The position numbers and the translations under genes were made by a program. This document shows positions 52,602 through 61,617 of a DNA stretch of 64,000 nt, one piece after another. The DNA comes from Ruminococcus sp. (GTDB lineage Bacteria > Bacillota > Clostridia > Oscillospirales > Ruminococcaceae). The first letter of the stretch is position 1. Each line of letters begins with the position of its first letter. The notes under the pieces are model-generated. The model was given only the letters and a program-made list of their open reading frames with translations. It was not told the DNA's origin and searched no databases. The stretch spans positions 1-64,000 of the forward strand of contig JAJBSV010000013.1 of the NCBI GenBank assembly GCA_020861185.1. Direction: 5' to 3'.

Positions 52602-53435
52602 ATGAGTTCTATAACACAAAACTACAAAGCGGCTTTCGAGATTCTGAAAAAGAAGCCGATTCTCCTCTGGGGACTTTCGCTTCTTTCAAACTTCATTATC
52701 ATCATCGTTTCGCTCTTTGGCGGAGTTGCAATCATCTCCGTTCCCGTCGCGCTCGTCCTTCAGGCAAGCCTTGCGGTGCTCTATTTAAAGGGCGTCAGAG
52801 GCGAAGGAGTCGAGACCAAGAACATCTTCTCCGGCTTCACAAGCGCAAAGCAGGCGGTTCACGTCGCCGGCGGCATGCTCTGGATGGAGCTCTGGATTCT
52901 TCTCTGGGGTCTTATCCCGATTGTAGGTTGCGTCTTTGCGGTCATCAAGACCTATGAATATGCCTTCACTCCCTACATCCTCATCACCCGCCCCGAAATC
53001 AAGGCTATGGAGGCCCTCAAGGAGTCGAAGAGAATGACCAAAGGCTTGAAGGGCAAGATGTTCGGCGCAGAGGCTTTGATTGCGGTTGCAATCTGGGTTT
53101 GCATATTAATCCTCGTCATCTTCTCCAAAATCCCCTTCATCGGTGGCTTGTTCAAACTCGTTCTCTTCGTACTTATCATTGCGGTCGCCGCATTCTGCCC
53201 GATTTTCCTCGGTCTTGTAAAGGCTAAGTTCTATGAGGATGCAGTCAACCCGCCGGTTGCACAGCCCGCTCCTGCTCCCGTTCAGCCTCAGCCCAACTTC
53301 GACCCCTACACCGGTCAGCCGCTGAACCCCTCAGCACAGGCAAACGTTCAGCCGAACGTCGAGCCGATTCCTCCGACCCAGCCGGCACCCACGTCTGCTC
53401 CCACAGAGGAAGCTCCGACTGATGCAGAAAATTGA
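52602..53435 (+). CDS. DUF975-like membrane protein with Pro-rich tail
   Basis: A 277-residue protein with about five to six membrane segments in residues 20-210, resembling DUF975-type integral membrane proteins (amphipathic start, YEYAFTPYILITRPEIKAMEALKESKRMTKG loop shown here in the region 105-140). The last ~60 residues are a Pro/Ala/Gln-rich tail on the cytoplasmic or outer side. Function unknown. The next gene starts 14 bases before its stop, so translation is coupled. Confidence 0.72.
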   Translation: MSSITQNYKAAFEILKKKPILLWGLSLLSNFIIIIVSLFGGVAIISVPVALVLQASLAVLYLKGVRGEGVETKNIFSGFTSAKQAVHVAGGMLWMELWILLWGLIPIVGCVFAVIKTYEYAFTPYILITRPEIKAMEALKESKRMTKGLKGKMFGAEALIAVAIWVCILILVIFSKIPFIGGLFKLVLFVLIIAVAAFCPIFLGLVKAKFYEDAVNPPVAQPAPAPVQPQPNFDPYTGQPLNPSAQANVQPNVEPIPPTQPAPTSAPTEEAPTDAEN

Positions 53436-53934
53436 TTTGAACCCTTCCGCCTACCGCGACCCTTGGTTGGCGGAGGGGATACTGCTTGACCGGGCTATCG
53501 GGTTCTTCCCGAGAGAGTTTTACTGCCTCGATAACTACAGCGCCAACAAAATTGAGTACGACGGCTTTGTCTATGGGACGGTCGAGGAGGCTTATCAGGC
53601 GAGCGCATTCAGGGGCGTTGCCGAGGACGTTGTGGAGCAGATTCGCAATGCGAAGTCGCCCTATGAGGCAAAGCAGATTTCCATTGCCAACAAAGACCGC
53701 AAGCGCCCCGACTGGGACACTGAAAAGGTCGTCGTGATGGAGGAGCTTCTCCGCGAGAAGGTCCGTCAGCACCCATATGTCAAAGAGATGCTTCTCAAGA
53801 CCAAGGATTATACTATCGTCGAGGATTCCCCGAAGGACACCTACTGGGGTTGGGGACCGAATCGCGACGGCGAGAACAACATGGGCAAGCTGTGGATGAA
53901 AATCCGGGACGAACTTCTCGAAGAAAATTCATAA
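53422..53934 (+). CDS. NADAR (YbiA-like) N-glycosidase-fold protein
   Basis: A 170-residue protein of the NADAR family: FYCLDNYSANKIEYDGFVYG then TVEEAYQASAF (the Glu is in the catalytic motif that reads EH in many members), and the C-terminal DTYWGWGPNRDGENNMGKLW. Family members cleave N-glycosidic bonds of riboflavin intermediates or remove ADP-ribose from guanine. The gene overlaps the DUF975-like gene by 14 bases. No DarT-type ADP-ribosyltransferase lies nearby, so the role here is open. Confidence 0.85.
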   Translation: MQKIDLNPSAYRDPWLAEGILLDRAIGFFPREFYCLDNYSANKIEYDGFVYGTVEEAYQASAFRGVAEDVVEQIRNAKSPYEAKQISIANKDRKRPDWDTEKVVVMEELLREKVRQHPYVKEMLLKTKDYTIVEDSPKDTYWGWGPNRDGENNMGKLWMKIRDELLEENS

Positions 53935-53947
53935 GCAAAATATGTAA

Positions 53948-53976
53948 AGCCGGGATCACATGAACCCGGCTTTTTT
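53948..53976. terminator. Terminator shared by the NADAR and spoVAC genes
   Basis: AGCCGGG-a-TCA / TGA-a-CCCGGCT followed by six T on the plus strand; A-rich flank gives weaker function on the minus strand. Confidence 0.85.
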
Positions 53977-53980
53977 GCGC

Positions 53981-54427
53981 CTACAATACCCTTGTGCAGA
54001 CGAAGTATATCACTCCATAGACCACTCCGGCGGCGGTGCCGTAGAGGATGACGGGTCCGGCGATGGCGAAAATCTTCGTGCCGACGCCCAAGACCCAACC
54101 TTCGGTTTTAAACTCGATTGCGGGCGAGGCGACTGCATTCGCAAATCCCGTTATTGGGACGAGTGTGCCGGCTCCGCCGTGCTTCGCGACCTTGGGATAA
54201 AGCCCGAAGCCGGTCAAGATTACAGAGATTAGCACCAGCGTTATCGACGTGAACGCCGCAGTCTCGTCCTCGGACATGCCGAAATAGCGATACAAATCAC
54301 TTATCCCCTGCCCCACGAGGCAGATGAAGCCGCCAATCAGGAACGCCTTCGGCACGTTAAGCCAAGCCTTCGATGGCTCCTCGGCGTCCTTCGCGAGCTC
54401 CGAATATTGTTTATTGGATAGGTTCAT
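53981..54427 (-). CDS. spoVAC: Stage V sporulation protein AC
   Basis: A 148-residue membrane protein with four hydrophobic segments: KAFLIGGFICLVGQGISDLY, GFGLYPKVAKHGGAGTLVPI and GFANAVASPAIEFKTEGWVL are SpoVAC signatures. The SpoVA complex forms a channel for dipicolinate and responds to membrane tension. Usually spoVAC is followed by spoVAD and spoVAE; here it stands alone. ATG 54427 follows AAGGAG. Confidence 0.9.
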   Translation of the reverse strand: MNLSNKQYSELAKDAEEPSKAWLNVPKAFLIGGFICLVGQGISDLYRYFGMSEDETAAFTSITLVLISVILTGFGLYPKVAKHGGAGTLVPITGFANAVASPAIEFKTEGWVLGVGTKIFAIAGPVILYGTAAGVVYGVIYFVCTRVL

Positions 54428-54468
54428 TCTCAAAACTCCTTTTGGGAGTAGTATGTGCGCCAAATCGC

Positions 54469-54504
54469 AAAAAATTCCCCCACGAAATCCGTGAGGGAAT
54501 TTTG
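54469..54504 (-). terminator. Terminator of the two-transporter operon
   Basis: AAAATTCCCTCACG / CGTGGGGGAATTTT, a 14-pair stem with one G-T pair and a 5-base loop, with six T on the minus strand, ten bases after the last permease gene. Confidence 0.88.
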
Positions 54505-54513
54505 ATTCTGAAA

Positions 54514-55719
54514 TTATCCGACCAGACCGGAGCGTGCCAGACCTTCGGTGAAGTACTTCTGCAAGAAGATGTACATGACCAAAATAGGCGTGATTGATAG
54601 CAAGCATCCGGCTTCGAGCCATACAATCTTTCGTCTTGTACCAACCTGTGCGTTGTTGAACAGCTGAGCGTCGAGCGTTGCCGACAGCTTCTGGAGCTGA
54701 AGTGCGACCGTGTGGTTGTTGATGAAGAATGTGGACGAAACGTAGTAGTCATTCCAGTACCAGACTATCGAGAAGAGGAATACTGTAAGGAGTGCAGACG
54801 AAGCATTCGGAATCATTACTCGGATGAAGGTCTTGAACGGTCCGCAACCGTCGAGGTAAGCGGCATCCTCGAGCTCCATCGGGAGTCCTCTGAAGAACTG
54901 TCTGAATATGTAGATGAACAGTCCGGAACGGATGCCGTTTGCGAATATTGCCGGGACGTACATTACAATCTGGTGGTCGATGAGGGAGATATAGTGTGCG
55001 CCGTTCGACGCCGTGTTAATGGCGACTCCCAGGAACGTCGTCGCGCCGGCGCCCGCCGCCACCTCCACAAGTCCGAAAGCCTTGAAGTATGCCCACTGGA
55101 GGTACAGAGGGATAACGGTGATCTGTGCGGGAACGATAATCTGCATGATTACGATTCCGAACATGAGCGACTTTCCCTTGAAGTTGAATCTTGCGAAGCC
55201 ATAGCCGACAAGACAACAGCTTACAACCGAGAGGAGCGAGCAGATGAGGTTAAGTCTGATGGTGTTCAGGAGCGTATTACCGAAGTCCATAACGTCCCAG
55301 ACATCCTGAAGGTTCGAGAGCGTGAACGACTTGGGAATCCAAACGACTGACGGGTCGTTCATCTGAGCGCTCGGTCTGAAAGCGGTCGAGAGCATGTAGA
55401 TGAGCGGATAGAGGATTACGAAGCAGAGTCCGAAGAGGATGAGGAATCTGGCAACCGGCCAAACCCATCCGAAAATCCTTCTACGGCGGATATACCACAG
55501 GTACTTCGGGTCGAGCTGACGTTCGTCGAGGGTGCCGTTCTTCTTGGCTTCCTTATAGGCTTTCTCTTTTTCCTTGAGGTGCTGTCTGCGCTCCTTCTGG
55601 AAAATCTTTTCAGCCTTTTCGGTGCTCATTTCCTTTTTACGGCGAGGCTTCTTTTCCTTGACAGCCTTCTCCTTGACGACTTTTTCCTTTACGACCTTTT
55701 CTTTCTTTTCTTTAGCCAC
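54514..55719 (-). CDS. Carbohydrate ABC permease, MalG type (second pair), with a Lys/Glu-rich N-terminal extension
   Basis: A 401-residue permease with six membrane helices in the last ~300 residues and the EAA loop ELEDAAYLDGCGPFKTFIRV. The first ~85 residues are an added cytoplasmic tail, almost only Lys, Glu, Arg and Val (KEKKEKVVKEKVVKEK). I chose GTG 55719 after GGGGGAG; an in-frame ATG further upstream overlaps the previous gene and has no ribosome binding site. It pairs with the MalF-type gene 14 bases upstream. No ATPase gene is present in the operon. Confidence 0.9.
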   Translation of the reverse strand: MAKEKKEKVVKEKVVKEKAVKEKKPRRKKEMSTEKAEKIFQKERRQHLKEKEKAYKEAKKNGTLDERQLDPKYLWYIRRRRIFGWVWPVARFLILFGLCFVILYPLIYMLSTAFRPSAQMNDPSVVWIPKSFTLSNLQDVWDVMDFGNTLLNTIRLNLICSLLSVVSCCLVGYGFARFNFKGKSLMFGIVIMQIIVPAQITVIPLYLQWAYFKAFGLVEVAAGAGATTFLGVAINTASNGAHYISLIDHQIVMYVPAIFANGIRSGLFIYIFRQFFRGLPMELEDAAYLDGCGPFKTFIRVMIPNASSALLTVFLFSIVWYWNDYYVSSTFFINNHTVALQLQKLSATLDAQLFNNAQVGTRRKIVWLEAGCLLSITPILVMYIFLQKYFTEGLARSGLVG

Positions 55720-55732
55720 TGTGACTCCCCCT

Positions 55733-56779
55733 TTATACTTCGTAGTAAATGTGCTTGTTGATGACACCGAGTACAATTCCCAGGACTACAATTACAATCA
55801 GGAAGTAAATCCATGCGAGTGCCGCAGAGTAGCCGTGGTTCCAGTCAGACGCTTCGGAAAGAACCAGCGTCATGACCTCGTTATCAGTAGCAACGAACGA
55901 GTCAACAATCGTATAAACAAGGTTTGTAACGATCATCGGGCTGATGTAAGGAAGAGTAATCTTCCAGAAGAACTCCCAAGCGGTTGCACCCTCGATGGAT
56001 GCCGCCTCTCTTGCGGAAACGGGAATGTTCTGCAAGGCTGAGAGGAAGATGATAATCTGAATACCAGAGTTCCAGACGAGATTGAATACGTCGGATGTAA
56101 TCAACGTTACCATCTCAGTAACAGTGTCACTTATGTTGTAAACTCCCAAGAACGTCAGAAGTTCACCCGCCATGTCCGTCTCGAACATTGTCGAGAAGGC
56201 TTCGGAACCGCCGGAATATCCGGAGGTGTCCATATCGCCGTTGATGATGCTCATAACCGGTCCGGTTGCAATGATAACCGGGAGGAAGAATACCGCACGA
56301 GCGAAGGTTCTTCCGTGGAACTTCTGGTTAAGAATAACTGCAACGAACAGTGAGAATATCAGGATAACCGGCGTTGACCAAAGTGTTTCACCAAGAACAT
56401 TAATGAGCGCTGTCGTATAATCGGTGTCGATTGTGAATGCGTCGATATAGTTCTGGATTCCGACGAACGTGGTCTTCATGGCGCCGACCGTTACCTCGGT
56501 CGTGTTGAAAGAGTACCAAAGCGATGTGATGAGTGGCTTCAGGAAGAGCCAGATGGATCCCAAAATCCAGATGGCAAGGAACCCGTAGCCATACAACGCT
56601 TTACGCCTCTCATAGGGGATTTTCATACCCTTCGCCTTTTTCTCTTTCGGAGGCTTGGCGGATTTCTTTGAAGCCTTCTTGTCTGCTACTTCGGTGACGG
56701 TTTCTTCAACTGTCTCCCTGGTCTCGACTGCTGTCTCTTCGACAACCTCAGCGGCTTCATTAACTACTGTATCAGCCAT
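55733..56779 (-). CDS. Carbohydrate ABC permease, MalF type (second pair)
   Basis: A 348-residue permease: a Glu/Val-rich then Lys-rich cytoplasmic N-terminus (about 1-60), six helices, an extracytoplasmic insertion around DMDTSGYSGGSEAFSTMFET and the EAA loop AREAASIEGATAWEFFWKI. Its start overlaps the end of the DUF5696-like gene by 8 bases. Forms a heterodimer with the following MalG-type protein. Confidence 0.9.
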   Translation of the reverse strand: MADTVVNEAAEVVEETAVETRETVEETVTEVADKKASKKSAKPPKEKKAKGMKIPYERRKALYGYGFLAIWILGSIWLFLKPLITSLWYSFNTTEVTVGAMKTTFVGIQNYIDAFTIDTDYTTALINVLGETLWSTPVILIFSLFVAVILNQKFHGRTFARAVFFLPVIIATGPVMSIINGDMDTSGYSGGSEAFSTMFETDMAGELLTFLGVYNISDTVTEMVTLITSDVFNLVWNSGIQIIIFLSALQNIPVSAREAASIEGATAWEFFWKITLPYISPMIVTNLVYTIVDSFVATDNEVMTLVLSEASDWNHGYSAALAWIYFLIVIVVLGIVLGVINKHIYYEV

Positions 56780-59237
56780 TCAATATCCCTCCTTCGTCAA
56801 CATAGTCTGAATAGTTATAGGTCTTTCCGTTTGCCGTGATTTCGCCGGTCGAGAGGTCTACGGTCGTCACAACTCCGTTGTCATAGGTTGTTGTGATTAC
56901 CGAGCCGTCGGTTTCATATCCGGTGATGACAGCGCCGGAAACGGTTGAAAGAATCTCGGAAGCAAGCTCATACTCTGCGGCTGCCTGTTCGAGCCAACCT
57001 GCATAGTTTGCATAGTAGAGATTGATATAGTCGGTGTCTTCTATCTCGGTAGTCTCTTCATAAATGAAGGTGTACTTGACATAAGAACCTGAAGCTATAG
57101 CCTTGAGGAAGAGTTCCATTGAATCCGCTGAGCCGTTGATAGCCTCGGTGGAGTAAGGAATGTAGCCGTGGAGCACAATCTGTACGAACGGAACATCCTC
57201 ATCGAAGATCTTGAACTGGCTCGACTGGAGCATTAAGTTCTCGATAACGTCGACGTAGCTATAGAGGTAAGCGTTCGGAGCGTCGGCGATGATGCTGTCA
57301 ACAACTCCCGCAACCGACTTGTAGTATTCGACGATGTACTGTGCCGTAACCTCGCGGTTGGTGCGGTTCTTGTTGGAGTAGTCGCCCCAGAGGGTGTTCG
57401 CATAAGAGCCGAGTCCCGCGCCGGGCAGGTCATACTTTTCAAGGTTCTTTGTAACCTTGGTGGAAAGCTTCGAGATTGATCTCGGCGAGAGAAGTGCCGA
57501 AGCAACTCCGTCGTTCGGTGTGCCATAAGCTATGTTGTACTCATAAGGTCTTGCGTAGGACTTCGATACACGGTAAGCCGTGTTGAAGAGTGTCCAGAAG
57601 CCGTTGCCGTTCTTTGAGAAGGTGTAATCTGTAATCGAACCATAGAACTGAGCTCCGATGCTCTCGCAGTACTCGATTAAGTCTTCAAGGTCGCTCTTGC
57701 CTCCGAGTACAGATGCAACACTGCCTGCAGTGTCAAGCTTTCCTGTCATCGAATCGGTCGTCCAGTCGTTGTAGTTTACGACGAGCTGGTCAACTCCGAG
57801 CTCAACGAGTTCTTCGAGAATCTCTGCCGCCTGATCAAAGGTGGTGAAGGCGGTCTTGAGGTTTACGGGGATACCGAGGATTGACTTCGACTTAAGGGTT
57901 CCGCCGTAGAACTCTACGAAGAGCGGAGCATAGTCGGATTCGGTCTTCTGGGTCAAGCCTTCCTCTTCGACGAGGTAGTCACGATAAACATCAGCTATCT
58001 CGGTGACGGTTACCTCTTCCTCTTCGGAGGTTACCCAGTAGTATCTTACGCCGAGCTTCTCAACAGCGATGGTTCCGTCGCCCTTTTCAAACATGATGAT
58101 TGAGCTTGAATCGCCCGACATGCTGTAGGTATCGGTGGAACGAAGGGTGAATGAGAAGTAGCAGTAGTTATATCCGCAGTTGTCGTCCGAGTTATAGGCG
58201 ACTGCGGCGTTGACGGATGCGAACGTGTCACCTTCGGTGGCGACCATTACAAGACCGTCGCTTCCCTGAACCATAGCCATAACAGGCATTGTAACCTGCT
58301 CGACTTCGTCAGGCTGATTGTCCTTGACGTCCGCCGCGTCTCTTCCGTAAATGGTGGAGGAGTAGTTTGAATAGTTACCCTTGCCATTGTTGAGGTTGAT
58401 TATAGCTCCCGAACCATCAGCAACAAGCATATATCCCTCGGCTTCGCTGTCTGCGGCGCCGAAATAGGGGTTCATCGCAAGCTCTGTCAGGATGAGAACA
58501 TCGGAATTGGATTCCTGAGCATCCTCGCCATCAACGTAGCCCGCTTTTTCCTTTATCTCGGAGGTGTTGATGTAGCAATAGAGATATGTGTCTTCGAGAA
58601 CATAGTAAACCGGAACAGTTGCCTTGGCACTCGAGAAGGTGTAGGTAACCTTGACGCCGTTGTCGATAAGCTCAAACTCGGTGTCTTCCTTGTCGGTTGA
58701 CTGTCTGTAGGAATAGACGTATGCGGAAATGATAAGGTCTGTTGCGTTACCGTATCTGACTGCGATGTTTGAAAGACGGTTTTCCTGAAGTGAGGATTTG
58801 GTCGTCGCGTCATCGAGCAAAGCATTAACGCAGTTTGACCACCATACCTTGCCGGAAGCCTTGACGTAAACGCCGATTCTCTCGTAATCTCTGTCGAGAT
58901 ACATGATAGCTTCGTCGTTCTCGGCGACTACTTCACAACGGGCGATTTCTTCCTCGTCGGTGACGTAGGCTACGGTCTCTTCTTCCTCTTCCTCTTCTTC
59001 GGAAGCTTCGTCTTCGTCTGACTCTTCTTCGGAATCCGGGTCATCGCCGGGGTCTTCTACTTCTTCCTCAGATGCTTCCGCCTCTTCAGCTTCTTCATCC
59101 TCGGTTTCCTCTACCTCTTCGCTTACAGCCGTTGCTTCTTCTTCCTCATCCTCCGCAACCGCCGTGAAGACGGTCATCGACAGGAGCATTGTGATTACAA
59201 GCAGTCCGGCGATTAATCTGAGAAATTTTTTCTTCAT
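56772..59237 (-). CDS. Exported DUF5696-like protein with acidic N-terminal region
   Basis: An 821-residue protein with a signal peptide (MKKKFLRLIAGLLVITMLLS ...AVAED), then about 60 residues of nearly pure Glu/Asp/Ser, then a large beta-rich part with Tyr/Ser repeats (about 100-430) and an alpha/beta barrel-like part starting LFVEFYGGTLKSKSILGIPV, as in DUF5696 proteins found beside sugar ABC transporters. The barrel suggests a glycoside-hydrolase-like or glycan-binding fold, but the catalytic residues are not certain. No membrane anchor is seen apart from the signal. Confidence 0.75.
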   Translation of the reverse strand: MKKKFLRLIAGLLVITMLLSMTVFTAVAEDEEEEATAVSEEVEETEDEEAEEAEASEEEVEDPGDDPDSEEESDEDEASEEEEEEEETVAYVTDEEEIARCEVVAENDEAIMYLDRDYERIGVYVKASGKVWWSNCVNALLDDATTKSSLQENRLSNIAVRYGNATDLIISAYVYSYRQSTDKEDTEFELIDNGVKVTYTFSSAKATVPVYYVLEDTYLYCYINTSEIKEKAGYVDGEDAQESNSDVLILTELAMNPYFGAADSEAEGYMLVADGSGAIINLNNGKGNYSNYSSTIYGRDAADVKDNQPDEVEQVTMPVMAMVQGSDGLVMVATEGDTFASVNAAVAYNSDDNCGYNYCYFSFTLRSTDTYSMSGDSSSIIMFEKGDGTIAVEKLGVRYYWVTSEEEEVTVTEIADVYRDYLVEEEGLTQKTESDYAPLFVEFYGGTLKSKSILGIPVNLKTAFTTFDQAAEILEELVELGVDQLVVNYNDWTTDSMTGKLDTAGSVASVLGGKSDLEDLIEYCESIGAQFYGSITDYTFSKNGNGFWTLFNTAYRVSKSYARPYEYNIAYGTPNDGVASALLSPRSISKLSTKVTKNLEKYDLPGAGLGSYANTLWGDYSNKNRTNREVTAQYIVEYYKSVAGVVDSIIADAPNAYLYSYVDVIENLMLQSSQFKIFDEDVPFVQIVLHGYIPYSTEAINGSADSMELFLKAIASGSYVKYTFIYEETTEIEDTDYINLYYANYAGWLEQAAAEYELASEILSTVSGAVITGYETDGSVITTTYDNGVVTTVDLSTGEITANGKTYNYSDYVDEGGILNG

Positions 59238-59262
59238 ATCAGTTTACACTCACCTTTCCGCT

Positions 59263-59898
59263 TTAACTTCTCACTCTATACATTATCTCAGTATAGATGG
59301 TGTAGAAGAAGACGTATACCTGCTGGAAGAGCGACAGGAGCAGTACGAACATGCAAAGGATAAGTACCATACCGACAACTGTCAGAACTATGCAGACGAA
59401 TGTTTTTGTGTAGGAATACTGGTGGCACGCCTTCATGCCGGTTACTATGAGAACCGCAGTCCAGATGAGACCAACATAGTAGATTGCATTCGACCAGATT
59501 GATTCATCAAGAGTGAGAGCGTAGGTCATAATCGTGGAGATAACCGTGCAGACGATGTAGGGAACAAGTGCATAAGCCGTGTAGATTGCGATTCTGCGCA
59601 TGTTGCCTTCGCCGTCAAGGAGCGTACAGAACGACCAGTTTGCTACTACCCATGCCAGATAGATGATAACACTCTGGGTGATAATCGGAACGATGTTGAA
59701 TACGTCCGAATATGCCGCCATGTTGAATGCGAAACCGCCCATTCGCTCTTTGACTACCTGAGCCACGAGGAGAAGGAACACGATAACTATAGTGATGACC
59801 ATGGAACCTTGCTTCTTCCATCTCATGTCCTCATAGCCTTCCATCGGATGGAAGATGACGTGCTTCAGCCACTGAATCGGCGTCATATCATAGACCAT
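59263..59898 (-). CDS. YIP1-family membrane protein
   Basis: A 211-residue protein with about five membrane helices and the Yip1-type order: amphipathic start MTPIQWLKHVIFHPMEGYED, then helix pairs around NIVPIITQSVIIYLAWVVAN and AIYTAYALVPYIVCTVIST. Bacterial YIP1 proteins have no settled role. Overlaps the end of the NHL/TPR gene by 11 bases, so the two are coupled. Confidence 0.8.
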   Translation of the reverse strand: MVYDMTPIQWLKHVIFHPMEGYEDMRWKKQGSMVITIVIVFLLLVAQVVKERMGGFAFNMAAYSDVFNIVPIITQSVIIYLAWVVANWSFCTLLDGEGNMRRIAIYTAYALVPYIVCTVISTIMTYALTLDESIWSNAIYYVGLIWTAVLIVTGMKACHQYSYTKTFVCIVLTVVGMVLILCMFVLLLSLFQQVYVFFYTIYTEIMYRVRS

Positions 59899-61561
59899 TT
59901 ACTGCTCCTCCCTTCTTGTTTTTTGTAAAGACTCCCACAATTTTGTTTGCAAGTGTCTTGATGCCCTTCCCGATAAGTCCGAAGAGTCTCTTCCAGAGGT
60001 GATCGGGAATCTTGCCTCTCTTCTGGAGCATCCTCACAACGATGTAGAGAACAATCAGAACAGCAATTACTATAACTGCCGCAGTGAAGTTGTTTCTGAT
60101 GAGGTCCTTACGATAATACTCGAACGCCTTGTCGTAGTCTTCATCGTCGTAGCCTGCCTTGAGGTACTTCATTGCTTCCTCATACTCATCCTGATTGAGG
60201 AGAGCCTTGCCTATTGCGACGTAAGCCATGTTGTAGTTACCGTCGCGCTTGAGGATTTCCTGCCAGAGCTCGAGGGATTCTTCGTAAAGTCCTTCGTTAT
60301 ACATCTCAGCGGCTTCGTGAACGTAGGTGCCGAAGAGTGTTTCCGAGAAGACGGTTATGTCGTTGCTTCTTCCGTCAAGGATGTAAATCTTGTCGCCATA
60401 GGACTCGATTGCGTTCGGGTTGTCAAATCCGCCGTTCTGGTCTTCCTGATCGCATCCGAAGATGAAGAGGAGGTTGAACTCACGGTCGTACTGGAAGATA
60501 CGTCCCGATGTGTAGTCGAGGATGTTGACGATTCCGTTATCGCCGATTGAGATGTCGGTCAATCTGGTCGAATAGGTCGTGCCCGAGTAGGTTACCGACG
60601 TCTGGTCACCGAATACGATTTCGGCACCGTTCTCGGTACGGGCGATGATATTCTCGCCTGCCGGGTTCAGCTTCTTTACAGCGTCCGTAGTGGTATTCGC
60701 CGCTTCAGTTACGGTGTAGATGAAGCCCTGATCGTCGATATCGAAGTTTGCATACTCAACAGGGGTTGCCTTGGTAAGAGTTGCAGACTGGGATTCGGTT
60801 GCAATCCTTCTCCACATCCTGTTGATTACGACTGTCGCCGTAACCTCAACCTTGTTCGCGCCGAAGTAGCCAAGGAAGGTTCCGGATGCGGAGTACATGA
60901 TAGCACCCTTGTTTACTGCGGGGCAGATAACATAGACGTTCTTTGCCGCATCGACGAGCACCTTTGTGCAGTAGAATGAAACCGAATCGTAAAGCTCGGA
61001 ATCAGGTCTTGTGTACTCAGTGATGATTTCGCAACCCTGATTGCACTTTATGACTCTCTGGTTATCTCTGTCGGCGATGTACATGATGTCGTCTTCGTCG
61101 ACGTAGATACCGTAAGGGCTCTTGAGGGTGTTAGCCTCGGTGACCTCTGTCGTGCCGTCTTCGAGGGTGGTCTCCGTTGTCATGGAGCTTCCCGTGAAGG
61201 TCTTGTAGCAAGCTAAGAGGTTAAATTCGAGGTCTGTCTTGATTATACGGTTGTTGCCGGTGTCAACTATGTACCATTCCAGATTCTCTGAAAGGAAGAA
61301 GTCCTTGGCATCCGACAGAGTAGCCGGTTCATCTTCAGAGATGAAGAACTCGCTGTCGGGGTCGGAAAGCTGGTCGAGTCCGATGTCAGCACCGGTTATA
61401 GTGTCCGTGACCTGATAACCGTTCTGAGAGGGCACCGCCTCTTTCCACGCGTTGTAGTTATAGGATGTGTACGGGTCGTCAGCGAATGCCGTCACAGCCA
61501 TCGTGACCGTGAGCATTGCCGCGAGCATTATACACAGCACTTTTTTGATATTTAGTGTCAC
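59888..61561 (-). CDS. Membrane-anchored NHL-repeat/TPR protein
   Basis: A 557-residue protein: signal peptide (about 1-27), a beta-propeller of NHL-type repeats (WYIVDTGNNRIIKTD; SPYGIYVDEDDIMYIADRDN; GIVNILDYTSGRIFQYDREF; AIESYGDKIYILDGRSNDIT), two TPR units (AAEMYNEGLYEESLELWQEI; GKALLNQDEYEEAMKYLKAG), then one membrane helix (about 500-518) and a basic cytoplasmic tail. I infer a surface sensor or scaffold. GTG start. Confidence 0.8.
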   Translation of the reverse strand: MTLNIKKVLCIMLAAMLTVTMAVTAFADDPYTSYNYNAWKEAVPSQNGYQVTDTITGADIGLDQLSDPDSEFFISEDEPATLSDAKDFFLSENLEWYIVDTGNNRIIKTDLEFNLLACYKTFTGSSMTTETTLEDGTTEVTEANTLKSPYGIYVDEDDIMYIADRDNQRVIKCNQGCEIITEYTRPDSELYDSVSFYCTKVLVDAAKNVYVICPAVNKGAIMYSASGTFLGYFGANKVEVTATVVINRMWRRIATESQSATLTKATPVEYANFDIDDQGFIYTVTEAANTTTDAVKKLNPAGENIIARTENGAEIVFGDQTSVTYSGTTYSTRLTDISIGDNGIVNILDYTSGRIFQYDREFNLLFIFGCDQEDQNGGFDNPNAIESYGDKIYILDGRSNDITVFSETLFGTYVHEAAEMYNEGLYEESLELWQEILKRDGNYNMAYVAIGKALLNQDEYEEAMKYLKAGYDDEDYDKAFEYYRKDLIRNNFTAAVIVIAVLIVLYIVVRMLQKRGKIPDHLWKRLFGLIGKGIKTLANKIVGVFTKNKKGGAVNGL

Positions 61562-61617
61562 TGCTTATCACCTGTCTCCTTTTCTATATAGTACAGTCTT
61601 GACTGTGCCCATAAGGC

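Noticed and set aside
53422..53934. DarT-NADAR toxin-antitoxin or antiphage pair
   Set aside because: No DarT-like ADP-ribosyltransferase gene is present on either side; only the NADAR part is seen.
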